Assembly (NCBI GenBank): GCA_900541555.1
Contig: UQKE01000005.1
Span: 1-64,000, forward strand
Reading direction: 5' to 3'
Origin: an uncultured Porphyromonadaceae bacterium
GTDB taxonomy: Bacteria > Bacteroidota > Bacteroidia > Bacteroidales > Muribaculaceae
DNA: 64,000 nt
Shown: one piece after another, positions 10,119 through 18,849 of the stretch
Numbering within the stretch: position 1 is the first letter of the stretch
How the letters are laid out: the number at the start of each line of letters is the position of its first letter
Made by a program: the position numbers and the translations under genes
Notes under the pieces: generated by a model
What the model was told of the DNA's origin: nothing
What the model saw: the letters and a program-made list of their open reading frames with translations, nothing else
Database searches by the model: none

Positions 10119-11216
10119 ATGATACTTTCTCGTCTTTCCATATTGAATTATAAGAACATAGCGGAAGCATCGCTCGAATTTTCCCCTAAGGTCAATTGTT
10201 TGCTCGGCAATAACGGCATGGGGAAAACGAACGTGCTCGACGCTGTATTCTACATGAGTTTTTGCCAAAGCAGCCAAACTCGTTCCGACGCGGCGACAGT
10301 GCGCCACGGGGAGGAATTCATGTTGTTGCAGGGCGTGTACGAACGAAATGGGAAGACGGAACAAATTTCTTGTGCCGTTCAGCGCGGCAAGCGAAAATCT
10401 ATCAAGCGAAACGGGAAAGAATACCGGCGGCAAAGCGAGCATATCGGGCTGTTGCCGTTGGTGATGGTTTCGCCTGCCGATTGGAATCTGATCTCCGGCG
10501 GCGGAGAAGAGCGGCGGCGGCTGATCGACCGGATTATCTCGCAAGGAAATCATGCTTATTTGGAGGCGTTGATCGACTACAATCGCGCCTTGACGCAACG
10601 GAATGCCATGTTGCGTCAAGGCATGGCAGACCCATTGCTGTTTGAATCGGTCGACGCATTCATGTGCCGTGCCGCGGAAGCCATTTACAAGGCGCGCTTG
10701 GAGTGGATAGAACGGTTTACGCCCATATTCATGCGCTACTACGGAGAAATAGCCGACAGCCGCGAAAAAGTGCGCCTCGATTATCGCAGCGAGTTGCACG
10801 AGCGTTCGATGGAGACGGTGTTGAAAGAAAATTTTCGCCGCGACACGTTGCTGGGCTTCACTTCGCATGGCGTCCACCACGACGACATCGAACTGATGCT
10901 TGGCGACGAATTGATGCGGAAAACGGGGTCGCAGGGGCAATGCAAAACCTATACGGCGGCTTTGCGGCTTGCTCAATTCGACTTTTTGAAGTTGGCAGGA
11001 GGCCCGACGCCATTGTTGCTGCTCGACGATATTTTCGACAAGCTCGATTCCCATCGCGTGGCCAACATCGTGCGTGTCGTTTCCCAACCGTCGTTCGGGC
11101 AAATATTCATTTCCGACACCAACCGCCAGCACATCGATGAAACAATTGCCGCGCTTGGCGGCGACTATCGGATTTTCTTTGTGGAAGACGGCCATTGCCG
11201 GAAACTCGACGTGTAG
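10119..11216 (+). CDS. recF: DNA replication and repair protein RecF
   Basis: 365 aa SMC-like ATPase that helps load RecA at gaps through RecOR. Walker A is GNNGMGKT (30-37), the ABC-type signature is GSQGQCKT, and Walker B is LLLLDDIFDKLD. All are intact. It follows deoC by 90 bp and precedes the DUF721 gene by 19 bp. The recF-DUF721 pairing is common, and in many bacteria this pair lies near the origin. Confidence 0.97.
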   Translation: MILSRLSILNYKNIAEASLEFSPKVNCLLGNNGMGKTNVLDAVFYMSFCQSSQTRSDAATVRHGEEFMLLQGVYERNGKTEQISCAVQRGKRKSIKRNGKEYRRQSEHIGLLPLVMVSPADWNLISGGGEERRRLIDRIISQGNHAYLEALIDYNRALTQRNAMLRQGMADPLLFESVDAFMCRAAEAIYKARLEWIERFTPIFMRYYGEIADSREKVRLDYRSELHERSMETVLKENFRRDTLLGFTSHGVHHDDIELMLGDELMRKTGSQGQCKTYTAALRLAQFDFLKLAGGPTPLLLLDDIFDKLDSHRVANIVRVVSQPSFGQIFISDTNRQHIDETIAALGGDYRIFFVEDGHCRKLDV

Positions 11217-11235
11217 GATTTAAAACTGAAGGGCA

Positions 11236-11526
11236 ATGAAGCGCAGAGACCCGAAAACGATAGGCGAAATCATGCAGGAGTACCTGAATCCGGCATCGCT
11301 CGATCGAAGCGTAAACGAGCGACGGTTGGAAGCATTATGGCCGGAGGTGGTGGGGCCGTATATCAATCGGCTGACGTTGCAACGCTATGTGAAAAATCGC
11401 GTGTTGCACGTTGTCATCGCTTCTGCTCCGCTTCGCAACGATTTGATGCTCACTCGTTCTTCGCTTGTTCGCCGTCTGAACGAGATTACGGGAGCCGACG
11501 TTATCGATGATATCGCTTTTCGCTGA
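11236..11526 (+). CDS. DUF721 (DciA-like) domain protein
   Basis: 96-aa protein of the DUF721 family. Family members in other bacteria (DciA) bind DnaB-type helicase and help its loading, so the location right after recF suggests a replication role. That role is inference here. The WPEVVGPYI segment and the following VLHVVIASAPLRNDLML strand region are typical. It ends 71 bp before the convergent TPR gene. Confidence 0.85.
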   Translation: MKRRDPKTIGEIMQEYLNPASLDRSVNERRLEALWPEVVGPYINRLTLQRYVKNRVLHVVIASAPLRNDLMLTRSSLVRRLNEITGADVIDDIAFR

Positions 11527-11597
11527 CGAAGTTGGAAAGATCTTCAAGCGTGAAAGCAAAAGATAGCATCATTGCCCGTTTCGCAAAAAGCCTTCTC

Positions 11598-12359
11598 TCA
11601 TTCATTTCGAGACGGACTTTCCAATCGGGCGATGAGTTGGCGCAAATGCTCGGTGGGATGCATTTGGAAAGCTTTTTCCAAATATTTGCGCGCCTCGGCG
11701 GCTTCGGGCGACGTCGATGGCAATTTCCGAGTTTCAACTTCCGAATAATAGATGATGCCTATATTGAGGATGGCATCGAAATCGTCGGGGCGAAGCGCAA
11801 GCAGCTGAAGATAGGTTTTTTCGGCGATTCCGTAATTGCCTTCGAGCATGTATCCGCGGGCTTTGACGCGAAGAGTCGAAGGGTCGCGAGGATTGACGGC
11901 GAGAAGCGAATCGCTGAGAGCAATCATTCTCGGCGCGTCGTTGCGGAAATCGTAGTATTGCAAAAGTCGCAGTTCGATGTTGCGTTTCAGCCACGGTTGC
12001 CGCTCCATGACGAGCAACATGAAATTTTCCAGAATTTCCGGTTTCCCTATTTCGAATGCAGATTTGCGCACTTCTGCAAACAATTCGATTAGCGGCAAGC
12101 CGTAGCTTTGCGTGCGTTCCAGTATTTCGACTTGTTTGTCGGGCAGTCCAAGCATTCCGCAAATCACAGTCGAACGGCCGTAAGCCCGCATGTCGGCCGG
12201 ATTGTCGGCAAGCACTTTTTGATAGGCAGACACTGCTGCTTCCCATTCTTCATATTTGTAGTAGCGATCGGCCTTTTCGCGCATGGATTCGCGCGCAACG
12301 GCATTGCTTGTTGCCAGCAATAGAACCGCTATAATCGCCAAATATTTTTTTAAGTTCAT
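11598..12359 (-). CDS. secreted tetratricopeptide-repeat protein
   Basis: 253 aa with an N-terminal signal peptide (KYLAIIAVLLLATSNAVA) and several TPR units. Examples are a first unit in YYKYEEWEAAVSAYQKVL and a second in YMLEGNYGIAEKTYLQLL. TPRs make helical scaffolds for protein binding in the periplasm. No enzymatic motif is visible and I cannot assign a role. The gene is divergent from pyrH, with 81 bp between the starts. A TATGTTTG at 12417-12424 on the minus strand may be its -7 element. Confidence 0.8.
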   Translation of the reverse strand: MNLKKYLAIIAVLLLATSNAVARESMREKADRYYKYEEWEAAVSAYQKVLADNPADMRAYGRSTVICGMLGLPDKQVEILERTQSYGLPLIELFAEVRKSAFEIGKPEILENFMLLVMERQPWLKRNIELRLLQYYDFRNDAPRMIALSDSLLAVNPRDPSTLRVKARGYMLEGNYGIAEKTYLQLLALRPDDFDAILNIGIIYYSEVETRKLPSTSPEAAEARKYLEKAFQMHPTEHLRQLIARLESPSRNE

Positions 12360-12379
12360 AGAAGAAATGCTTTTAAAAA

Positions 12380-12410
12380 TTTGTTGTTCGCGCCAAAGTC
12401 GCTAAATTTG
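12380..12410 (+). promoter_or_regulatory. Bacteroidota-type promoter of pyrH-frr
   Basis: TTTG at 12380-12383, a 19-bp spacer and TAaaTTTG at 12403-12410: an almost ideal consensus. The leader is about 25 nt. Confidence 0.85.
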
Positions 12411-12440
12411 TGAAAACAAACATAAAACGACGTACCACAA

Positions 12441-13157
12441 ATGAGAACAAAATATAAACGGATTTTGTTGAAGCTCAGCGGCGAATCGTTGATGGGGGCG
12501 CAAGGCTACGGCATTGATCCTGTTCGCGTGTCCGACTATGCGGAGCAGATAAAGGAAATTGCCGAGGGCGGCGTTGAAATAGCCATCGTCATTGGCGGCG
12601 GAAACATTTTTCGCGGGCTTGCCGGCGCGGCCAAAGGCGTAGACCGCGTGAAAGGCGACCAAATGGGGATGCTTGCCACGGTGATCAACTCACTCGCGCT
12701 TTGCTCTGCGCTTGAGAAAATAGGGCAGAAAGCCAAGGTTTTCACGGCAGTCAACATGTTTCCCATTGGCGAACATTATAGCAAATGGAAAGCCATCGAA
12801 GCAATGCAACGCGGCGAAGTGGCCATCGTGTCGTGCGGGACGGGCAATCCGTTTTTCACCACCGATACCGGCTCGGCGTTGCGCGGCATAGAGGTGGAAG
12901 CCGACGTCATGTTGAAAGGCACGCGAGTCGACGGCATTTATACGGCCGATCCCGAAAAAGACCCGACTGCAAAGAAATTCACGGAAATCACCTACGACGA
13001 AATTTATCGTCGCGGATTGAAGGTGATGGACCTCACGGCAACGGTCATGTGCAAGGAAAACAAGCTCCCGATTGTCGTTTTCGACATGGACACGAAAGGC
13101 AATCTGAAAAAAGTGATCGATGGCGAACCTATCGGCACGCTCGTATATCAAGAGTAA
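12441..13157 (+). CDS. pyrH: UMP kinase
   Basis: 238 aa, amino-acid-kinase fold. It phosphorylates UMP to UDP with ATP in pyrimidine synthesis. The N-terminal ATP-binding segment KLSGESLMG, the VIGGGNIFRG loop and GTGNPFFTTD are all family signatures. It forms a two-gene operon with frr (18-nt gap), a pairing conserved across bacteria. Confidence 0.98.
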   Translation: MRTKYKRILLKLSGESLMGAQGYGIDPVRVSDYAEQIKEIAEGGVEIAIVIGGGNIFRGLAGAAKGVDRVKGDQMGMLATVINSLALCSALEKIGQKAKVFTAVNMFPIGEHYSKWKAIEAMQRGEVAIVSCGTGNPFFTTDTGSALRGIEVEADVMLKGTRVDGIYTADPEKDPTAKKFTEITYDEIYRRGLKVMDLTATVMCKENKLPIVVFDMDTKGNLKKVIDGEPIGTLVYQE

Positions 13158-13175
13158 TCTAAAAAATAGAATAAT

Positions 13176-13736
13176 ATGAACGATCCCAACACCTACATCA
13201 AACCGGCAGAAGAAAAAATGGAATTGGCAGTGGCGTATCTCGACGAAACGTTGGCGCATATTCGCGCAGGAAAGGCCAATCCGAAGATTCTCGATGGAAT
13301 CAAAGTGGACTATTACGGCACGGCATCGCCCATTAGCAACGTGGCAAATGTCACCGTCCCCGATGCACGCACCATCGTCATCACGCCATGGGAAAAATCC
13401 ATGTTTAAGGAAATAGAACGGGCAATCATAAACTCCGAGCTTGGCATTACGCCGGAAAACAACGGCGAAGTGATTCGCCTCGCCATTCCGCCGCTGACGG
13501 AAGAACGGAGAAAAGCGCTCGTGAAGCAATCGAAAGGCGAAGCCGAGCAGGCTAAAATTTCTGTTCGCAATGCGCGTCGCGACGCAATCGATGGCTTGAA
13601 AAAAGCCGTCAAATCCGGAATGCCGGAAGATGTGGAAAAAGACGCAGAGGCAAAAGTGCAGAAAATCCACGACAACTATATGAAGAAAATCGACGATGTG
13701 TTTGCTGCCAAGGAAAAAGAAATCCTTACGGTGTAA
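13176..13736 (+). CDS. frr: ribosome recycling factor
   Basis: 186 aa, the canonical RRF length. With EF-G it splits post-termination ribosomes. Typical segments are [22 protein letters not shown] and [14 protein letters not shown], the latter in the hinge/helical domain. It ends the pyrH-frr operon; an intrinsic terminator follows 28 nt after the stop. Confidence 0.98.
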   Translation: MNDPNTYIKPAEEKMELAVAYLDETLAHIRAGKANPKILDGIKVDYYGTASPISNVANVTVPDARTIVITPWEKSMFKEIERAIINSELGITPENNGEVIRLAIPPLTEERRKALVKQSKGEAEQAKISVRNARRDAIDGLKKAVKSGMPEDVEKDAEAKVQKIHDNYMKKIDDVFAAKEKEILTV

Positions 13737-13764
13737 AAGCCAACCGTTGGCGAGACGTTAAGCG

Positions 13765-13800
13765 AAGCGGATGTCGGCAGAATGTCGCATCCGCTTTTGT
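13765..13800 (+). terminator. intrinsic terminator of pyrH-frr
   Basis: A perfect 9-bp stem AAGCGGATG / CATCCGCTT with a 14-nt loop, then TTTTGTTT. Confidence 0.88.
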
Positions 13801-13836
13801 TTGCGCATTGTTCGTAAGGTGGGAGGATTTTATGGT

Positions 13837-13980
13837 TGAGAGTGAAATCGGGGAAAAACAGTGAAGTTAGGCAAACACGCGTTCACGTGCGAAGCACGTT
13901 AATAGGGGAAAGTTTTTCGTCAGGAAAAACAGAGGGGATCAGTAATGGTCTATGGTTGTGAGTTTATGGTTGAGAGAACT
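13837..13980. repeat. degenerate palindromic repeat unit
   Basis: The stretch contains GGTTGAGAGT, GTGAAGTTAGGCAAACACGCG, the small hairpin CGTGCGAAGCACG (13887-13899) and TATGGTTGTGAGTTTATGG. All of these words recur in the full copy that follows and in the copy near 22.5 kb. Confidence 0.65.
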
Positions 13981-13997
13981 GTGAAGTTGGCAATCGC

Positions 13998-14249
13998 GCA
14001 ATGTCCTCCTCTGCCGCGCGATAGCGCGGATAGGGGAGGTGCCGTAGGCGGAGGGGTTCGGTGACGGTTTAGGGTTGAAAGTTTAGGGTTGAGTTGCACA
14101 TGACCGTGCGTTTTCCGGTCTCTCAACTCTCATCCCTCAACCCTCAACTAAATAAAGCCGCTTTGCGGCTGACGGTCAACCCCTTCGGCTCGCAAGCTCG
14201 CCACTTCCCCTATATCGCGCTGATGCGGCGACACAGAGGAAGACATTGC
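13998..14249. repeat. 252-bp palindromic MITE/REP-like element with terminal inverted repeats
   Basis: The ends GCAATGTCCTCCTCTG (13998-14013) and CAGAGGAAGACATTGC (14234-14249) are inverted repeats, 15 of 16 matching. Inside, AGGGGAGGTG...GAGGGGTT on the left (about 14032-14057) is mirrored by AACCCCTTC...CACTTCCCCT on the right (about 14178-14211). The GTTGAGGG-type words are mirrored too. The centre is a GACCG/CGGTC hairpin at 14102-14120. A nested hairpin CCGCGCGATAGCGCGG lies at 14014-14029. No reading frame is conserved inside it. Confidence 0.8.
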
Positions 14250-14692
14250 TGGTAGCGGTTTATGAATTAGGGGTGAAAGTTGAGAGAGCAGTAAAATCGG
14301 AAAACGTGCTGTGGACCTGTGCGGTGGTTGGAGCGTAGCAATGGTTTTCTGGCTTTTATCGTTTTGCGGTTGATGTGCCGTAGGTGGAGGGGTTAACGGT
14401 CTATGGTTGTGGGCTTTTAACGTTCTTTTCGGACATTGCCACGTTTCTACCTTTGTCAGTCACAGTGCTATGCATAGTAGCAATTCTTCTTGTTCAGTGT
14501 TGCCAACTTATATGCGTATCCTCGCTAAAAATCTACCGGTTCGGGCAAAAAGGAGTGTGAATAGAGTGAATCAGCGTGGGTCGGAACACTGCAAATCGCA
14601 GAATTTAGCTAAATTTTGTGGTTACAATCTACAAATTCGGCTAAAATTTGCGATTTCGCGCTTGAAATGTACAGAGAATCCTTATGTCTAAT
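14250..14692. other. gene-free region with repeat remnants and an AT-rich inverted repeat
   Basis: 14373-14393 repeats the GTGCCGTAGGTGGAGGGGTT word of the palindromic element. At 14593-14656, AAATCGCAGAATTTAGC and its mirror (15 of 17 positions) form a separate AT-rich inverted repeat. A 94-codon frame (14407-14691) covers part of the stretch but has no family features, and I do not call it. Together with 13737-14249 this is nearly 1 kb between frr and the end of mutS without a gene. Confidence 0.6.
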
Positions 14693-14724
14693 AAGCAAAG
14701 GGTAAATTGGAACCGTTGGGGGGA

Positions 14725-17331
14725 TTATTTTTTGCCGGTGATGATCGATTTGATGTCGTTCAGCTTGTTGAGGGCAGCCATTGGCGTGAGGTTGTCGATG
14801 TCGGTGTCGAGGATTTCATCACGAATCTGGCTCAGCACCGGATCGTCGAGTTGGAAAAACGACAGTTGCACGCCGCCCTGCCGCGCATTGCCCATTTCGC
14901 TGAGGTTTCGTCCGGCGTCGGCGCGAGAATTGTCGGCTTCCAATTGCTTCAAAACTTCGTTGGCGCGCTTGACGATGACCAGCGGCAGCCCTGCGAGTTT
15001 TGCCACATGGATTCCGAAGCTGTGTTCGCTTCCGCCTTTCACCAATTTGCGGACGAAAACCACCTTGCCGTTTATTTCTTTGACCGACACGTTGTAGTTG
15101 ACAATGCGTTTGAACGTTTTTTCCATTTCGTTCAATTCGTGGTAGTGGGTGGCAAACAGGGTTTTTGCATGGAATTTGGGATGCTCGTGGATATACTCGA
15201 CGATGGCCCATGCAATGGAGATGCCGTCGTAGGTGCTGGTGCCCCGTCCTAATTCGTCGAACAGAATAAGGCTGCGTTCGCTCAGGTTGTTGAGGATTGC
15301 CGCCGCTTCGTTCATTTCCACCATGAAAGTGGATTCGCCGAGCGAAATGTTGTCGGACGCGCCGACGCGGGTGAAAATCTTGTCGACGATGCCTATTTGC
15401 GCCGCTTCTGCCGGCACGAAGCAGCCTATCTGGCCCATGAGCACGATGAGGGCTGTTTGCCGAAGCAAGGCCGATTTTCCGGCCATGTTCGGGCCGGTGA
15501 TCATCATGATTTGTTGAGATTCGTTGCCGAGAGCGACAGAATTGGCGATATATGGTTCGCCGGCAGGGAGTTGACGCTCGATGACGGGGTGGCGTCCTTC
15601 CGTTATTTTGATATCCAGCGATTCGTCGATTACGGGGCGGATATAGCGGTTTTCGCTCGAAGTGCGAGTGAACGACAAGAGGCAGTCGATTTTAGCGGCA
15701 AGCGAGGCGTCCAATTGGATTGCCGGTATGTATGTGGCCAACGAAGCGACCAATTCGTTAAACAGGCGCGATTCGATCGATGCTATTTTTTCTTCCGCGC
15801 CAAGGATTTTTTCTTCGTATTCCTTTAATTCCTGCGTCACGTAGCGTTCGGCGTTGACCAGCGTTTGCTTGCGTATCCACTCGGCAGGCACTTTTTCCTT
15901 GTGGGCGTTGCGCACCTCGATGTAGTAGCCGAATACGTTGTTGTAGCTCACTTTCAGGCTCGGAATGCCCGTTTGTTCTATTTCGCGTTGTTGAATTTTC
16001 AACAAATAGTCTTTTCCCGAATAGGCGATTTCGCGCAGGCTGTCCAATTCGCGGTCGACTCCGGCGCGAATCACATCGCCGCGGTTCACGGCAATGGGAG
16101 CGTCGGGGTTCAATTCGCGTTCGATGCGGTCGCGCATCGACGCACAGGCGTTGATTTGTTCGCCGAAAGAGCGCAAAACGGCATTGTCGGCATTCTCGCA
16201 ATAATCTTTGATGGGGACGAGGGCGGCAAGCGCATTTTTCATTTGAATCATTTCCCGCGGGGAAATGCGTCCCACGGCCACTTTCGACACGAGCCGCTCC
16301 ATGTCGCCGATTTGTTCGAGCTGGCGGCGTATGGATTCGCGGCCGTCCTTGTCTTTGAAGAAATATTCCACGACGTCGAGGCGGTCGTTGATTTGCCGCA
16401 CGGATTTCAGCGGGAAAAGAATCCATCGGCGCAACAAGCGCGCCCCCATCGGGGTGACGGTCTTGTCGACTACGTCGAGCAAGCTTTTGCCGTCGTCGCT
16501 CATGGGTTCGATCAATTCCAGATTGCGTACCGTGAATTTGTCGAGCCGCACGAATTTTTCTTCTTCAATTCGCGAAAGCGACGTGATGTGGCCGATTTGC
16601 GTGTGTTGCGTCAGGTCAAGATAAAACAAAACGACACCCGATGCCACTACGGCATTGTCCATTTTGTCGATTCCGAATCCTTTCAGGCTTTTGGTTTCAA
16701 ATTGTTTCAAAAGGCGTTCGTGGGCCGATTCCTCGGAAAACATCCAATCGTCGAGCTCGTATGTCAGGTATTTCGCAGAAAATGTTTGGTCGAAGCGTTT
16801 TTTGTTTGATCGCTCCACCAATACTTCTTTTGGCGAGAAATTGGACAGGAGCTTGTCGACATAGTCGGTCGTGCCTTCGGCCGTCATGAATTCGCCGGTG
16901 CTGATGTCGAGAAACGCAACGCCGCAAGCGTTTTTTCCGAAATGGACGGCTCCAAGGAAGTTGTTTTCGCGGTAGTCGAGCATGTTTCCGTTGATGGCAA
17001 CGCCCGGAGTGACAAGTTCCGTGATTCCGCGCTTCACAAGTTTTTTTGTCAGTTTCGGGTCTTCGAGCTGCTCGCAAATAGCCACTCTTTTTCCGGCGCG
17101 CACGAGTTTTGGCAGGTAGGTGTCGAGCGCATGATGAGGGAATCCGGCGAGTTCCGAACCGGCTCTTTTTGTCAGCGTGATGCCAAGAATTTCGGAAGCG
17201 ACGATGGCATCCGTCGAAAATGTTTCATAGAAATCGCCTACGCGATAAAGCATGATTGCGTCGGGATGTTTTTTCTTCATCTCGAAGTATTGCTTCATCA
17301 GGGGTGTTTCGGTGTTTTTCTTTTCGGCCAC
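14725..17331 (-). CDS. mutS: DNA mismatch repair protein MutS
   Basis: 868 aa, full-length MutS1. It recognises mismatches and small loops as a clamp-forming ATPase. The N-terminal mismatch-binding domain has the Phe-X-Glu type motif VGDFYETF, Walker A is GPNMAGKS (about residue 610), and Walker B/signature lies in [12 protein letters not shown] and [16 protein letters not shown]. The start is a GTG at 17331. An ATG 11 codons later is possible, but the -7 element at 17349-17356 leaves a 12-nt leader for the GTG. It is transcribed away from the repeat-rich region shared with the PatB-like gene. Confidence 0.97.
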   Translation of the reverse strand: MAEKKNTETPLMKQYFEMKKKHPDAIMLYRVGDFYETFSTDAIVASEILGITLTKRAGSELAGFPHHALDTYLPKLVRAGKRVAICEQLEDPKLTKKLVKRGITELVTPGVAINGNMLDYRENNFLGAVHFGKNACGVAFLDISTGEFMTAEGTTDYVDKLLSNFSPKEVLVERSNKKRFDQTFSAKYLTYELDDWMFSEESAHERLLKQFETKSLKGFGIDKMDNAVVASGVVLFYLDLTQHTQIGHITSLSRIEEEKFVRLDKFTVRNLELIEPMSDDGKSLLDVVDKTVTPMGARLLRRWILFPLKSVRQINDRLDVVEYFFKDKDGRESIRRQLEQIGDMERLVSKVAVGRISPREMIQMKNALAALVPIKDYCENADNAVLRSFGEQINACASMRDRIERELNPDAPIAVNRGDVIRAGVDRELDSLREIAYSGKDYLLKIQQREIEQTGIPSLKVSYNNVFGYYIEVRNAHKEKVPAEWIRKQTLVNAERYVTQELKEYEEKILGAEEKIASIESRLFNELVASLATYIPAIQLDASLAAKIDCLLSFTRTSSENRYIRPVIDESLDIKITEGRHPVIERQLPAGEPYIANSVALGNESQQIMMITGPNMAGKSALLRQTALIVLMGQIGCFVPAEAAQIGIVDKIFTRVGASDNISLGESTFMVEMNEAAAILNNLSERSLILFDELGRGTSTYDGISIAWAIVEYIHEHPKFHAKTLFATHYHELNEMEKTFKRIVNYNVSVKEINGKVVFVRKLVKGGSEHSFGIHVAKLAGLPLVIVKRANEVLKQLEADNSRADAGRNLSEMGNARQGGVQLSFFQLDDPVLSQIRDEILDTDIDNLTPMAALNKLNDIKSIITGKK

Positions 17332-17348
17332 GCTGCAAATATTTATTG

Positions 17349-17356
17349 CAAAGATA
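17349..17356 (-). promoter_or_regulatory. -7 element, TAtcTTTG, of mutS inside a repeat
   Basis: The plus-strand sequence CAAAGATA reads TATCTTTG toward mutS. It lies at the edge of the first tandem repeat unit. The second and third units read TATCTTTC instead, so only this copy keeps the full consensus. Confidence 0.65.
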
Positions 17357-17516
17357 ATGCAAGCCGAGCGCAGAGGAAAAAGAATTTATTCATTTTTCCT
17401 TTCGCAGCTTGTCTTATGGAAAGATAATGCAAATCGAGCGCAGAGGAAAAAGAATTTATTCATTTTTCCTTTGCCGAGGCGCAGCTTGTCTTATGGAAAG
17501 ATAATGCAAATCGAGC
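17350..17516. repeat. tandem repeat, 2.3 units of 70 and 77 bp
   Basis: Unit 1 is 17350-17419, unit 2 is 17420-17496 (7 bp longer through an insertion near 17473) and a 20-bp partial unit is 17497-17516. Each begins AAAGATAATGCAA(A/G)(T/C)CGAGC. Units 1 and 2 share a GGAAAAAGAATTTATTCAT core. The reverse complement of the first 22 bp resembles the ybeY promoter (36-57). Confidence 0.9.
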
Positions 17517-17522
17517 AAGCTC

Positions 17523-17553
17523 TTTGCATTCCACTCGGCTTTCACTATATTTG
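17523..17553 (+). promoter_or_regulatory. distal plus-strand promoter of the PatB-like operon
   Basis: TTTG at 17523-17526, a 19-bp spacer and TAtaTTTG at 17546-17553. The TTTG is in the right arm of an inverted repeat (17503-17530). Confidence 0.75.
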
Positions 17554-17595
17554 AATAATACAGGATGCGGTTCGGCATAACAATTTCAAGCAAGC

Positions 17596-17629
17596 TTGAT
17601 TGTTCTGCTCTCACCTTTCACTATATTTG
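17596..17629 (+). promoter_or_regulatory. proximal promoter of the PatB-like operon, copy of the ybeY promoter
   Basis: TTG at 17600-17602, a 19-bp spacer and TAtaTTTG at 17622-17629, with a leader of about 18 nt. 17578-17631 aligns to 3-56 without gaps (46 of 54 identical). Confidence 0.8.
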
Positions 17630-17652
17630 CATAACTATTCAATGATACGACC

Positions 17653-18849
17653 ATGACAAATTTTGACAACGTCATTGACCGACGAAACACGCATTGTGTC
17701 AAATACGACGGAATGAAGAATCTTTTCGGGCGCGACGACTTGACGCCGCTTTGGATTGCCGACATGGATTTCGAAGTATGCCCTGCCATATCCGATGCCT
17801 TGTTGCAACGGTTCAATCATAAAATCTACGGTTATCATGCTGTCCCCGACAGCTATTGGCAATCGATCGTCCGGTGGCTGTCGCGCCGTCATGGCTTGAA
17901 CGTGTCGCAGGAGGAGTTGTGCTATGTGCCGGGGGTTGTGCGCGGATTGGCGTTTGTCGTGAATTTCTTCACGAAAAAAGGCGATAAAATTCTGATACAA
18001 CAGCCTGTTTACCACCCATTCAAGCATGTCATTGAAGGAAATGGGAGAATCGTTGTGAAAAATCCGCTTATATGCACCGGCGGCAGCATAAGAATGGATC
18101 TTGCCTTGTTGAAACGGCAAATCGACGAAGAACGCCCGAAAATGATGATTCTTTGCAATCCCCATAATCCCGGAGGCGTTGTTTGGGACAAAGGCACGCT
18201 CCGGCAAGTGGCGCAGATATGCCACGACGGGAATGTGATTGTCGTGAGCGATGAGATTCATGGCGATTTGGAATTGTTTGGCAATCGCTACACGCCGTTT
18301 GCAGCCGTTTCCGCAGAAGCAGAGGAAATTTCGATATCTCTTGGCGCTCCGTCGAAAACATTCAATATCCCCGGTTTGGCAAGTTCGTGGTGTGTGATTA
18401 AAAATCCGCGTTTGCGTGAAGATTTTTTCAATTTCTTGTCGGTCAACGAACTGAGCGAGCCTCCTTTTCCTGCCACGGTGGCGACCGAAGCGGCATACAA
18501 CCTTTGCGAAGATTGGCTCAATGAAATGCTTGCCTACGTAGAAGGAAACGTCCGGTTTGTCGAGTCGTTCATAGGCAGTCGCATTCCGGAAATAAAAGTG
18601 TTGCGGCCGCAAGCCTCCTATTTGGTTTGGCTGGATTGCACAAACTCAGGGTTGAGCGGATGCGAATTGCGGGAATTGCTCATCGGTCATGCCCATCTTG
18701 CTTTGAACGACGGCGAAATGTTTGGCGATGGCGGCGAATGCCATGTGCGCCTGAATGCCGGTTGTCCGCGCAGCGTGCTTGAAAAAGCCTTGAACCAGCT
18801 TGCGGATGCATTCTCGGAGATTAGAGGAAAGGAATCGAGCCATGATTAA
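17653..18849 (+). CDS. PatB/MalY-type PLP-dependent C-S lyase (putative aminotransferase)
   Basis: 398 aa, fold-type I PLP enzyme of the MalY/PatB branch, usually a cystathionine beta-lyase or cysteine-S-conjugate lyase. The PLP lysine is K235 in LGAPSKTFNIPG. The cofactor aspartate is in VVSDEIHGDLE (about 197-207), NPHNPGG (169-175) is the substrate-side loop, and ARG-type carboxylate binding is expected near RLNAGCPR. True substrate and any regulatory role (as for MalY) are not determinable. The stop overlaps the start of the next gene by 8 nt. Confidence 0.9.
   Translation: MTNFDNVIDRRNTHCVKYDGMKNLFGRDDLTPLWIADMDFEVCPAISDALLQRFNHKIYGYHAVPDSYWQSIVRWLSRRHGLNVSQEELCYVPGVVRGLAFVVNFFTKKGDKILIQQPVYHPFKHVIEGNGRIVVKNPLICTGGSIRMDLALLKRQIDEERPKMMILCNPHNPGGVVWDKGTLRQVAQICHDGNVIVVSDEIHGDLELFGNRYTPFAAVSAEAEEISISLGAPSKTFNIPGLASSWCVIKNPRLREDFFNFLSVNELSEPPFPATVATEAAYNLCEDWLNEMLAYVEGNVRFVESFIGSRIPEIKVLRPQASYLVWLDCTNSGLSGCELRELLIGHAHLALNDGEMFGDGGECHVRLNAGCPRSVLEKALNQLADAFSEIRGKESSHD

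Noticed and set aside
9021..11195. 724-codon open frame antisense to the MazG-like gene, deoC and recF
   Set aside because: It runs across three well-supported genes and the gap between them, is rich in His, Arg, Cys and Phe as antisense frames are, and has no domain.
14407..14691. 94-codon open frame between frr and mutS
   Set aside because: No Shine-Dalgarno, promoter or family features; it covers an inverted repeat, so it is probably non-coding.
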